Origin: Burkholderiales bacterium
GTDB lineage: Bacteria; Pseudomonadota; Gammaproteobacteria; Burkholderiales; Burkholderiaceae_F
Assembly: GCA_016716275.1 (NCBI GenBank)
Contig: JADJWR010000001.1
Location: 558,001 to 622,000, forward strand
Reading direction: 5' to 3'
DNA: 64,000 nt
The notes below the pieces were generated by a model, which was not told the origin of the DNA, ran no database searches, and saw nothing but the letters and a program-made list of their open reading frames with translations. Position numbers and translations under genes: made by a program. Positions within the stretch are counted from its first letter, which is position 1. Each line of letters opens with the position of its first letter. Of the stretch, positions 42,408 to 50,171 are shown piece by piece.

Positions 42408-43250
42408 TCAGCCGGTCGTGGCGGCCGGGAGGAACAGCGCCGGGTCGACCGCGGTGGCGTTCAGGTAGACGCTGAAGTGCAGGTGCGGTCCGGTCACGCG
42501 GCCGGTGGCGCCGACGGTGCCGATCGGCTCGCCGGCTGCCAGCCGCGCGCCGCTGGCGGCGCCGATCGCGTCGAGGTGGCAGTACAGGGTCAGGAAGCCC
42601 TGGCCGTGGTCGACGATCACGGTGTTGCCGTTGAAGAAATACTCGCCGGTGTCGATCACCGCACCGGCGGCGGCGGCGGCTACCGGCGTGCCCACCGGTG
42701 CGGCGATGTCCATGCCGCTGTGCGGATTGCGCGCCTCGCCGTTGAACACCCGCCGCAGGCCGAACGACGACGAGCGCCGTCCGGGCACCGGCGTGCGCAG
42801 GCGCAGCGTCGACGGCGGCGCGTCCGACCAGTGCTGCAGCACCTGCAGCAGGTGCTCGCGTTCGCGTTCGTGGCGGGCGAGGTCCTCGGGCGACAGCTGC
42901 ACGTGCTTCGGCGCCACCTTCAGCTGCTGCGTCGCGTACCGCTTCGGCTGCACGCGAACGGCGATCTCGCGGCTGCCGGCGGCGTCGGCCACCTGCAGCG
43001 CCAGCGTCGACCCCGGCCTGGCCGCGAGCGGGATGCCGACCAGCGCCGACCAGTCCCTCGCCGGGCGCATGACCAGCACCCGGCGCCCGTCGACGGTCAC
43101 CTGCGGCGGCGTGTCGGCCGGGCCGAGATCGACGCGCGCCACACCTCCCGGCACGGCGGCGATGCGCGGCAGCGCGACGGCCGGCGTCGCGTTGCCCGAG
43201 GCCGGCGCGGCAAGCGCGGCCAGGGCGAGGAGGAAGGAGCGCCGTTGCAT
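42408..43250 (-). CDS. M23-family metallopeptidase (LytM domain), exported
   Basis: A 280-residue exported peptidase. The signal peptide is LLALAALAAPASGNA-T. A beta-rich region (residues 25-130) precedes the M23 domain with zinc ligands H177 and D181 in NPHSGMDIAAP and H258 in GPHLHFSVYL, and the catalytic H256 nearby. The motif is complete, so it should be an active peptidoglycan endopeptidase in the periplasm rather than an EnvC-type degenerate activator. It begins MQRRSFLL at 43250; the longer open frame upstream is antisense to pyrC. It is convergent with mdeR and divergent from pyrC. Confidence 0.88.
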   Translation of the reverse strand: MQRRSFLLALAALAAPASGNATPAVALPRIAAVPGGVARVDLGPADTPPQVTVDGRRVLVMRPARDWSALVGIPLAARPGSTLALQVADAAGSREIAVRVQPKRYATQQLKVAPKHVQLSPEDLARHEREREHLLQVLQHWSDAPPSTLRLRTPVPGRRSSSFGLRRVFNGEARNPHSGMDIAAPVGTPVAAAAAGAVIDTGEYFFNGNTVIVDHGQGFLTLYCHLDAIGAASGARLAAGEPIGTVGATGRVTGPHLHFSVYLNATAVDPALFLPAATTG

Positions 43251-43338
43251 CGACCCGATCGTACCGAGGCCGCGCGTCATCCGCCGGCGCAGCGTCAAGG
43301 CGCGATGGCCGCCGCTGGCGGGCCGCGATAATGCCGCC

Positions 43339-44397
43339 ATGAACGCAGCGACCTCGATCACGCTCACCCGACCCGACGACTGGCATCTGCACCTGCGCGA
43401 CGGCGCCGCCATGGCCGACGTGCTGCCGCACACCGCGCGGCAGTTCGCCCGCGCGATCGTCATGCCCAATTTGCGGCCGCCGGTGACCACCGCCGCGCAG
43501 GCGGCCGAGTACCGCGCGCGGATCGTCGCCGCGCTGCCGGCGGGCAGCCGCTTCGAGCCGCTGATGACGCTGTACCTGACCGACAACACCAGCGCCGAGG
43601 AGATCCGCCGCGCCAGGTCGAGCGGCATCGTGCACGGCGTGAAGCTGTACCCGGCCGGCGCCACCACCAACTCGGACTCGGGGGTGACCGACATCCGCCG
43701 GTGCAAGGTGGCGCTGGAGACGATGCAGCGCGAGGACCTGCCGCTGCTGATCCACGGCGAGGTGACCGACCCGCAGGTCGACGTGTTCGACCGAGAGGGC
43801 CGCTTCATCGACGACGTGCTGCTGCCGCTACGCCGAAGCTTCCCCGGCCTGCGCGTGGTGCTCGAGCACATCACCACCCGCGCGGCGGCGCAGTACGTGG
43901 CGGAAGCCGAGGGGCGCATCGCCGCCACCATCACCGCGCATCACCTGCTGTACAACCGCAACGCCATCTTCCTCACCCCCGACGGTCGCGCCGGCGTGCG
44001 GCCGCACTACTACTGTCTGCCGGTCCTGAAGCGCGAGATGCACCGGCAGGCGCTGCTCGCCGCCGCCACCGGCGAGAGCGCGCGCTTCTTCCTCGGCACC
44101 GACAGCGCGCCGCATCCGAAGGGCGAGAAGGAGAACGCCTGCGGCTGCGCCGGCTGCTTCACCGCCGCCAGCGCGATCGAGATGTACGCGATGGCCTTCG
44201 AGGAGGCCGGCGCGCTCGGCCGGCTGGAGGAGTTCGCCAGCTTCCGCGGCGCCGACTTCTACGGGCTGCCACGGAACACCGGGCGGATCACGCTCGCGCG
44301 GCGCAGCTGGACGGTGCCGGCCGAACTCGCTTTCGGCCGGACGACGGTGGTGCCGCTGGCCGCCGGTGAAACGCTGCCGTGGCAACTGGCCGACTGA
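43339..44397 (+). CDS. pyrC: Dihydroorotase, type II (PyrC)
   Basis: A 352-residue dihydroorotase for the third step of pyrimidine synthesis. The zinc-binding pair H16 and H18 is in DDWHLHLRDG. The lysine that becomes carbamylated is in VHGVKLYPAGATTNSDSGV. Further zinc ligands are in LPLLIHGEV and VVLEHITTR, and the catalytic Asp in FFLGTDSAPHPKGEKE. Length and sequence fit the short class II E. coli type. ATG 43339 gives the family N-terminus; the long open stretch upstream (from 42505) is a shadow of the M23 gene. The last 19 bp overlap the next gene. Confidence 0.95.
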   Translation: MNAATSITLTRPDDWHLHLRDGAAMADVLPHTARQFARAIVMPNLRPPVTTAAQAAEYRARIVAALPAGSRFEPLMTLYLTDNTSAEEIRRARSSGIVHGVKLYPAGATTNSDSGVTDIRRCKVALETMQREDLPLLIHGEVTDPQVDVFDREGRFIDDVLLPLRRSFPGLRVVLEHITTRAAAQYVAEAEGRIAATITAHHLLYNRNAIFLTPDGRAGVRPHYYCLPVLKREMHRQALLAAATGESARFFLGTDSAPHPKGEKENACGCAGCFTAASAIEMYAMAFEEAGALGRLEEFASFRGADFYGLPRNTGRITLARRSWTVPAELAFGRTTVVPLAAGETLPWQLAD

Positions 44398-45155
44398 CCG
44401 ACCTCGCGATCGACTGGGACGCACCCTGGCTGGCGCCGCTGCGCGACCTGCGCGCGCATGTCGGCCGCGCCGACTGGCGCGCGGCGCTGTCCGCCGAGGC
44501 GCGCTGCCGCGGCGTGGCGACTGCCGGCGGGCTGCCGGTCGACTTCGTCGCGCCTGACGATGCAGGCGCGGCCGCCTACGAAGCGCACATCGCCGCCACC
44601 GGCCGCGTGCCGACGCGCGAGAACGCGCACGATCTGTTCAACGCGCTGGCCTGGCTTGCCTTCCCGCTGACCAAGGCGGCGCTGAACGCCCGCCAGGCGG
44701 CCGAACTGGCGCGCGACGGCGTGCGCGGCAGCCGCGGGCCGGTGCGCGATGCAGCCACCCTGATCGACGAGAGCGGCCTGCTGCTGGCGGCGAGCGAGGC
44801 GGCCTGCGGCGCGCTGATGCGGCGCGACTGGGCCTGGCTGTTCGCCGAGCAGCGCGCGCGCTGGGGGCCGGAGTGGACGCCGTTCGCCTTCGGCCACGCG
44901 CTGGTCGAGAAGCTGCTCGCGCCGTACAAGGCGCTGACGGCAGCGGTGGTGTGCCTGCCGCTGGCGGCGGGCACGACGGCGCAGATCGACCGCGCCGCGG
45001 CGCGGTGGCTGCAGCAGGCGGCGCTGGCGCCGCCGCTGCTGGCGCACCTGCCGGTGCTCGGCATTCCGGGGTGGTGGCCGGCCAACGACGATCCCGGCTT
45101 CTACGCCGACGAGACGGTCTTCCGCCGGCGGTGCGGCGGCGCGGCCGCGGCCTAG
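44379..45155 (+). CDS. DUF3025 domain protein
   Basis: A 258-residue protein with the DUF3025 layout: an N-terminal YEAHIAATGRVPTRENAHDLFNALAWLAFP block, where the RENAHDLFNALAWL core is the family signature, a central LIDESGLLLAASEA, and C-terminal HLPVLGIPGWWPANDDP. The family is found mainly in beta- and gammaproteobacteria and has no established function. GTG 44379 overlaps the end of pyrC by 19 bp, so they are co-transcribed; a slightly later start is possible. It precedes the DenD-like epimerase by 30 bp. Confidence 0.85.
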   Translation: MATGRLTDLAIDWDAPWLAPLRDLRAHVGRADWRAALSAEARCRGVATAGGLPVDFVAPDDAGAAAYEAHIAATGRVPTRENAHDLFNALAWLAFPLTKAALNARQAAELARDGVRGSRGPVRDAATLIDESGLLLAASEAACGALMRRDWAWLFAEQRARWGPEWTPFAFGHALVEKLLAPYKALTAAVVCLPLAAGTTAQIDRAAARWLQQAALAPPLLAHLPVLGIPGWWPANDDPGFYADETVFRRRCGGAAAA

Positions 45156-45185
45156 ACTCGCGCCGTTGCTTCCGCGGGAGTGCAG

Positions 45186-46172
45186 ATGAAAGTCGTCGTC
45201 ACCGGCGGCGCCGGTTTTCTCGGCCAGCGGCTGATCGGCGCCCTGTGCCAGCGCGGCCGGCTGACCGACGCGGCCGGCCGCGAGCGGGCGATCGAGCGCA
45301 TCGTCGCGGCCGACCAGGGCCGCTGCGGCGCGCCGGTCGCCGACCCGCGGGTCAGTTACGCGACGGGCGACGTCGCCGACGCGTCGTTCATCGGCAGCCT
45401 GCTCGATGGCGACACCGACAGCGTGTTCCACCTTGCCGCGGTGGTCAGCGGCGAGGCCGAGCGCGATTTCGACCTCGGCATGCGGGTGAACCTCGACGGC
45501 ACGCGATGGCTGCTCGAGGCGTGCCGGCGGCAGCCGCAGGCACCGAAGCTGGTGTTCGCCAGCAGCGTGGCGGTGTTCGGCCAGCCGCTGCCGGAGGTGG
45601 TCACCGATTCGACCATGCCGGTGCCGCAGGCGAGCTATGGCGTGCAGAAGCTCGCCGGCGAGCTGCTGGTCGGCGACTTCTCGCGCAAGGGGTTCGTCGA
45701 CGGCCGCTGCGTGCGCCTGCCGACCGTCGTCGTGCGGCCGGGCAAGCCGAACGCGGCGGCGTCGAGCTTCGCCAGCGGCATCATCCGCGAGCCGCTGGCG
45801 GGCGTGCAGGCGATCTGTCCGGTCGAACCGTCGACCGGCATGTGGATGTCGTCGCCGTCGACCGCCGTCGCGGCACTGGTGCGCGCGCACGAGCTGCCGG
45901 CGTCGGCGTGGGGCAGCCTGCGCTCGCTGAACCTGCCGGGACTGACGGCGACCGTGGCGCAGATGATCGAGGCGCTGCGCCAGGCGGCGGGCGAGCAGGT
46001 CGCGGCGCGCGTGCGCTTCCAGCCCGACGAGCAGATCGCCAGGATCGTGCGCAGCTGGCCGGCGCGCTTCGACACCGCGCGGGCGCGGGCGATGGGCTTT
46101 CCGCAGGACGCCGACTTCGCCTCGATCCTGCGCGCCTACATGGCGCAGTACGCGCCGGCCGCGATCCGCTGA
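45186..46172 (+). CDS. NAD-dependent epimerase/dehydratase, D-erythronate dehydrogenase (DenD)-like
   Basis: A 328-residue extended SDR. The cofactor motif is VVVTGGAGFLGQRLI, a catalytic Ser/Thr region is in LVFASSVAVFGQPLP, and the Tyr-x-x-x-Lys reads SYGVQKLAGELLV. VRLPTVVVRPGKPNAAASSF and SPSTAVAALVRAHELP are typical of the DenD subgroup, which oxidises D-erythronate in four-carbon acid-sugar catabolism. None of the partner genes of that pathway are here, so the exact substrate is uncertain. ATG 45186 is favoured over the GTG 6 bp before it. It converges with pyrF; only 3 bp separate the stops. Confidence 0.8.
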   Translation: MKVVVTGGAGFLGQRLIGALCQRGRLTDAAGRERAIERIVAADQGRCGAPVADPRVSYATGDVADASFIGSLLDGDTDSVFHLAAVVSGEAERDFDLGMRVNLDGTRWLLEACRRQPQAPKLVFASSVAVFGQPLPEVVTDSTMPVPQASYGVQKLAGELLVGDFSRKGFVDGRCVRLPTVVVRPGKPNAAASSFASGIIREPLAGVQAICPVEPSTGMWMSSPSTAVAALVRAHELPASAWGSLRSLNLPGLTATVAQMIEALRQAAGEQVAARVRFQPDEQIARIVRSWPARFDTARARAMGFPQDADFASILRAYMAQYAPAAIR

Positions 46173-46175
46173 CGG

Positions 46176-46994
46176 TCAGCGGCGGCGGTAGCGGTTGATA
46201 TCGTCGCGCGTGCGGCGCGCCGCCGTCGCCGCCGCCTGCGCGAAGTCCCCGCCGGTGCCGGCGTACAGGATCGCCCGCGACGAGTTGATCAGCATGCCGG
46301 TGCCGCCGGCGCTCTGGCCGGCAACCACGCTGGCCTGCACGTCGCCGCCCTGCGCGCCGATGCCCGGCACCAGCAGCGGCAGTCCGCCTGCGATGGCGCG
46401 CACGCGGGCGAGCTCGGCCGGGTAGGTGGCACCGACCACCAGGCCGAGCTGGCCGCTGCGGTTCCACTTCTCCGCCGCCAGCCGCGCCACGCGCTCGTAC
46501 AATTTCTCGCCGCCGACCTCCAGCATCTGCAGGTCGTCGCCGCCTGGGTTGCTGGTCCGGCACAGCACGAAGATGCCGCGGTCGGCATAGGCCATGAACG
46601 GCTCGATCGAGTCGCGTCCCATGAACGGCGACAGCGTCACCGCGTCGGCGCCGTAGCGCTCGAACGCCTCGCGCGCGTAGTGCTCGGCGGTGGCGCCGAT
46701 GTCGCCGCGCTTGGCATCGAGCACCACCGGCACCTGCGGATGCCGCTGGCGCAGGTGGGCGAGCAGGCGCTCGAGCTGGTCCTCGGCGCGGGCGCTGGCG
46801 AAGTAGGCGACCTGCGGCTTGAACGCGCAGGCGTACTCGGCGGTGGCGTCGGCGATCGCCGCGCAGAAGGCGAAGATCGCGTCGTCGCGGTCGCGCAGCT
46901 GTGCCGGGAAGCGGCTCGGATCGGGATCGAGGCCGACGCACAGCAGCGAGTCGGCGGCCTGCCAGCGCGCGCTGAGCTTGTCGATGAAGGTCAC
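46176..46994 (-). CDS. pyrF: Orotidine 5'-phosphate decarboxylase (PyrF), class 2
   Basis: A 272-residue decarboxylase for the last step of UMP synthesis. The N-terminus FIDKLSARWQAADSLLCVGL with DPDPSRFP, the catalytic block LDAKRGDIGATAEHY and SNPGGDDLQ fit the longer class-2 (PyrF type 2) family, which is normal for betaproteobacteria. The start is GTG 46994, giving the family-typical beginning (V/M)TFIDKL; upstream in-frame residues are not family-like and no strong ribosome site is seen. It shares the region with pyrC but on the opposite strand. Its leader region up to the chemotaxis operon contains three hairpins. Confidence 0.93.
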   Translation of the reverse strand: MTFIDKLSARWQAADSLLCVGLDPDPSRFPAQLRDRDDAIFAFCAAIADATAEYACAFKPQVAYFASARAEDQLERLLAHLRQRHPQVPVVLDAKRGDIGATAEHYAREAFERYGADAVTLSPFMGRDSIEPFMAYADRGIFVLCRTSNPGGDDLQMLEVGGEKLYERVARLAAEKWNRSGQLGLVVGATYPAELARVRAIAGGLPLLVPGIGAQGGDVQASVVAGQSAGGTGMLINSSRAILYAGTGGDFAQAAATAARRTRDDINRYRRR

Positions 46995-47064
46995 GGTCGG
47001 AAAGGTCGGGAGCGGGGCGGCGGCGCGGATTGTAGGCGCCAGGAACGAGCCGGCCCGCAGACGC

Positions 47065-47130
47065 AAAGGGCCAGCATTTCGCTGGCCCTTTCCCCGCACC
47101 GAGTGCGGGGGTGGATCGGCTTGCGCCGAT
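47065..47130. terminator. Three successive hairpins between the pil operon and pyrF
   Basis: Perfect stems at 47065-47091 (11 bp, AAAGGGCCAGC with its complement, loop of 5), 47092-47110 (8 bp, CCCCGCAC with GTGCGGGG, loop CGA) and 47115-47130 (6 bp). The first is flanked by A and T runs on both strands, so it could work in either direction. On the minus strand they lie after the PilL gene and before pyrF, so they probably end the pil transcript. Confidence 0.65.
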
Positions 47131-47234
47131 TTCGTGCGGATGACTCTAACCGCGCCCGCCGGCCCGGCCAATGGCCGGAAGCCGCGTCCCGGCAACCACG
47201 TAGCGCGGCCGCCGGCGCGCCGGCTCGCGCCGCG

Positions 47235-50171
47235 TCACTCGAGCACCCGCTCCTTCACGTAACTGCGGATCAGCGCCAGCAGCTCGTCGTCCTGGTACGG
47301 CTTGCCGAGGTAGGCATTGACCCCGAGCTCGGTCGCCAGCCGCCGGTGCTTGTCGGCGGTGCGCGAGGTGATCATCACGATCGGGATCGAGCGCGTCAGC
47401 TCGGTGCCGCGCACGTGGCGCGTCAGGTCGAAGCCGTCCATCCGCGGCATCTCGATGTCGACCAGCATCACGTCGGGCCGGACGTCCTGCAGCTGGCGCA
47501 CCGCGTCGACGCCATCCTTGGCCAGCATGACCTCGTAGCCGCTGCGTTCGAGCAGCCGCTGCGTCACCCGGCGCACGGTCAGCGAATCGTCGACGACCAT
47601 GACCAGCGGTGCCGCGGCGAGCGTCACGCCGGCCTCGCCGTCGTTCGCCGCGCCCTCGTCCTCCTGCGGTACCGCGCTGGTGGTGTGCGACAGCCGCGGC
47701 GGCTCCGGTGCGCGGACGATCAGCTGCACCGGGTTGAGGATCAGCACGATCTCGCCGTTGCCGAGGATCGTCGCGCCGATGATGCCGGCCAGCCGCGAGA
47801 CCTGCGGGCCAACGTGCTTGACCACCACCTCCTGGTTGGTCGACACCTCGTCGGCGACCACCGCCATGCGGTCGTCGCCGGAGCGCAGCAGCACCACCGG
47901 CACCTGGCGGCCCTGGTGCAGCGTCATGTCCTCGCCGAGCAGCTGCGACATGGCGCGCAGCGCCACCTCGCCGGCGCCCGGCATGTCGATCGCGCCGGCG
48001 GCGATCGCCTCGGCGACATCCTCCGGCCGCACGCGCCGGACGTGCTCGACCATGCCGGCCGGGATCGCGTAGCGGCGGCCGCCGACGGTGGCCAGCACCA
48101 CCTGCGTGACCGCCAGCGTCAGCGGCAGGTTCAGCGTGAAGCGCGTGCCGCGGCCGGTTTCCGAGTTGATCGCGATGCGGCCGCCGAAGGCCGACAGCTC
48201 GGAGCGCACCACGTCCATGCCGACGCCGCGGCCGGCCAGCTCGGTCAGCTCGGAGGCGGTCGAGAAGCCCGGCGCGAAGATCAGCTCCATCAGCTCGCGG
48301 TCGCTCGGGCTCTGGTCGGCGCGCAGCAGGCCGGTGGCCAGTCCGCGAGAACGGATCCGCTCCAGGTCGAGCCCGGCGCCGTCGTCGGCGATCGAGATCA
48401 GGATCTCGTTGCCTTCCTGCCGCACTTCCAGCCGCAGCTCGCCGGTCTCCGCCTTGCCGGCGGCGCGGCGCGCCTGCGGCGCCTCGACGCCGTGCACGAT
48501 GGCGTTGCGCACCATGTGCTCGAACGGCCCTGCCATGCGCTCGAGGACCACGCGGTCCAGCTCGGTGCGGCCGCCGCGGATGTCGACGTTCACCCGCTTG
48601 CCGGTTTCCTTGGCGGCCTGGCGCGCCACCCGGTAGATGCGCTCGGCGATGCTGGCGAACGGCACCAGCCGCACCCGCATCAGCTGCTGCTGCAGCTCGC
48701 GCGTCAGCCGGTACTGCGACGACAGGTCGCTCTCGCTGGTCTGCAGACCCTTGTGCATCGACTGCTGGACCGTCGCCACGTCCTCGATCGACTCGGCGAT
48801 CATCCGCGTCAGCTCCTGCAGCCGGGTGAAGCGGTCGAACTCGAGCGGATCGAACGAGCCGGATTCCTGCGACAGCTTCTCCGAGCGGGCCTGGATCTGC
48901 GCCTCGGCCTGGATCGCCAGGTCGCGCATCTGCGAGCGCAGCCGCTGGATGTTCTCGTTCAGATCGGCCAGCGACGCCTTGACCACCGCGGTGTGGTTCT
49001 CGACCCGCGAGCGGGCGATCAGCACCTCGCCGGCCTGGTCGACCAGCTTGTCGAGGATGTCGGCGCGGACGCGCACGTACGACTGCGCGGCCGCCGTTTC
49101 GGCCGCCGTCGGTACCGCGTGCCCGGCCTCCGTCGGCTTCGCCGCCGGCGCCTCGGCAGCCAGGATGGGAGCCGCCGCCGGCACGGCCGGTGCGGCCTGC
49201 GCCGTCGGCAGCGCCGGAATCTCGACCGACTTGCCCTGCTGCAGGCCCTCGAAGAGGGTCATCGCGACGTCGTAGCGGGCCAGCAGGTCGTCGGTCAGCT
49301 CGGCCGGCAGCTGCGGCGCCGCCATCGCCGATTCGACCCGCGTCTCCATGTCGTGCATCAGCTCGCCGAGCCGCATTGCGCCGGCCATCCGCGCGCTGCC
49401 CTTGACCGTGTGCAGCAGGCGCATCAGTTCGCGCATCGGCGTGCGGTCGGACGGGCGGTCGGCCAGCGAGCGCAGCTGTTCGCCGACGGTCGGCAGCAAG
49501 TCGCCCGCCTCGGCGAGGAACACCGGCAGCAGGTCGGCGTCGAAGTCGTCCGACACCGAGGTGGCGACTGCCGGCTCGGCCGCTGGCGCCGGCGCTGCTG
49601 GCGCCAGCGCGCTTTCGACCGGCGCCGGCCGCGGCGCTGCCTCGGCGACGGGCCTGGCCGGCGCGGCCTCGACGGCCTCCTTGCGCTGTGCTGCTTCGAC
49701 AGCGGCCTGTGCCGCCTGCTCGGCTTTGGCGCTCTGCTCGGCGGCGAGCGCCCGGAAGGTGCGAACGTAGCCGACCAGTTCGCTGATCGCCGCCACTTCG
49801 TCCGGCGCTTCCGGCGGGTAGATGCCGGCGGCGAACTGGTGCAGCATGCCGCGGATCCGTTCGACCACGCGCTCGAGCGAATCGAACTGCGCCGTGCTGA
49901 GCACCGCGTGGGTCGGGTGCTCGAGGTGGCTCATCTCGTGCAGCAGGTCGTCCAGCGGATCGGCCAGCGCCCAGACCGACCGCAGGCCGACGGTCGCCGT
50001 GATGCCGGCCAGCGAGTGCGAACTGCGCATCGCCGCCGGCGACACCGGGCGGTCCGGCTCGAAGCGCCACTCGGCGATGTCCTGGCTGAGCGTGCGCACG
50101 GTGTCGTCGGCTTCGCTGAGGAACACGCCGAACAGGCCGTGGCTGATCGTCACCGGGCCGACGCGACGCAT
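47235..50171 (-). CDS. ChpA/PilL chemotaxis kinase, C-terminal half (Hpt, kinase, CheW and receiver domains)
   Basis: Second half of a CheA-like hybrid kinase for type IV pilus (twitching) chemotaxis. In order it holds an Hpt-like domain (MRSSHSLAGITATVGL), an Hpt with phospho-His in LLHTVKGSARMAGA, a dimerisation/P3 region (LDKLVDQAGEVLIARSRVEN), the ATPase (N box EHMVRNAIVHGVEAP; G1 ADDGAGLD; G2 GRGVGMDVV), a CheW-like domain (VVLATVGGRRYAIPAGMVEH) and a receiver with Asp in MLVDIEMPRMDGFD and Lys in YLGKPY. The frame extends upstream of ATG 50171 only as non-family sequence. It overlaps the N-terminal half in another frame; the two very probably form one gene broken by a single-base frameshift near 50205. 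Confidence 0.82.
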   Translation of the reverse strand: MRRVGPVTISHGLFGVFLSEADDTVRTLSQDIAEWRFEPDRPVSPAAMRSSHSLAGITATVGLRSVWALADPLDDLLHEMSHLEHPTHAVLSTAQFDSLERVVERIRGMLHQFAAGIYPPEAPDEVAAISELVGYVRTFRALAAEQSAKAEQAAQAAVEAAQRKEAVEAAPARPVAEAAPRPAPVESALAPAAPAPAAEPAVATSVSDDFDADLLPVFLAEAGDLLPTVGEQLRSLADRPSDRTPMRELMRLLHTVKGSARMAGAMRLGELMHDMETRVESAMAAPQLPAELTDDLLARYDVAMTLFEGLQQGKSVEIPALPTAQAAPAVPAAAPILAAEAPAAKPTEAGHAVPTAAETAAAQSYVRVRADILDKLVDQAGEVLIARSRVENHTAVVKASLADLNENIQRLRSQMRDLAIQAEAQIQARSEKLSQESGSFDPLEFDRFTRLQELTRMIAESIEDVATVQQSMHKGLQTSESDLSSQYRLTRELQQQLMRVRLVPFASIAERIYRVARQAAKETGKRVNVDIRGGRTELDRVVLERMAGPFEHMVRNAIVHGVEAPQARRAAGKAETGELRLEVRQEGNEILISIADDGAGLDLERIRSRGLATGLLRADQSPSDRELMELIFAPGFSTASELTELAGRGVGMDVVRSELSAFGGRIAINSETGRGTRFTLNLPLTLAVTQVVLATVGGRRYAIPAGMVEHVRRVRPEDVAEAIAAGAIDMPGAGEVALRAMSQLLGEDMTLHQGRQVPVVLLRSGDDRMAVVADEVSTNQEVVVKHVGPQVSRLAGIIGATILGNGEIVLILNPVQLIVRAPEPPRLSHTTSAVPQEDEGAANDGEAGVTLAAAPLVMVVDDSLTVRRVTQRLLERSGYEVMLAKDGVDAVRQLQDVRPDVMLVDIEMPRMDGFDLTRHVRGTELTRSIPIVMITSRTADKHRRLATELGVNAYLGKPYQDDELLALIRSYVKERVLE

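Noticed and set aside
42505..43338. Upstream extension of the pyrC frame
   Set aside because: The extension is antisense to the M23 peptidase gene and not pyrC-like; the family start is at 43339.
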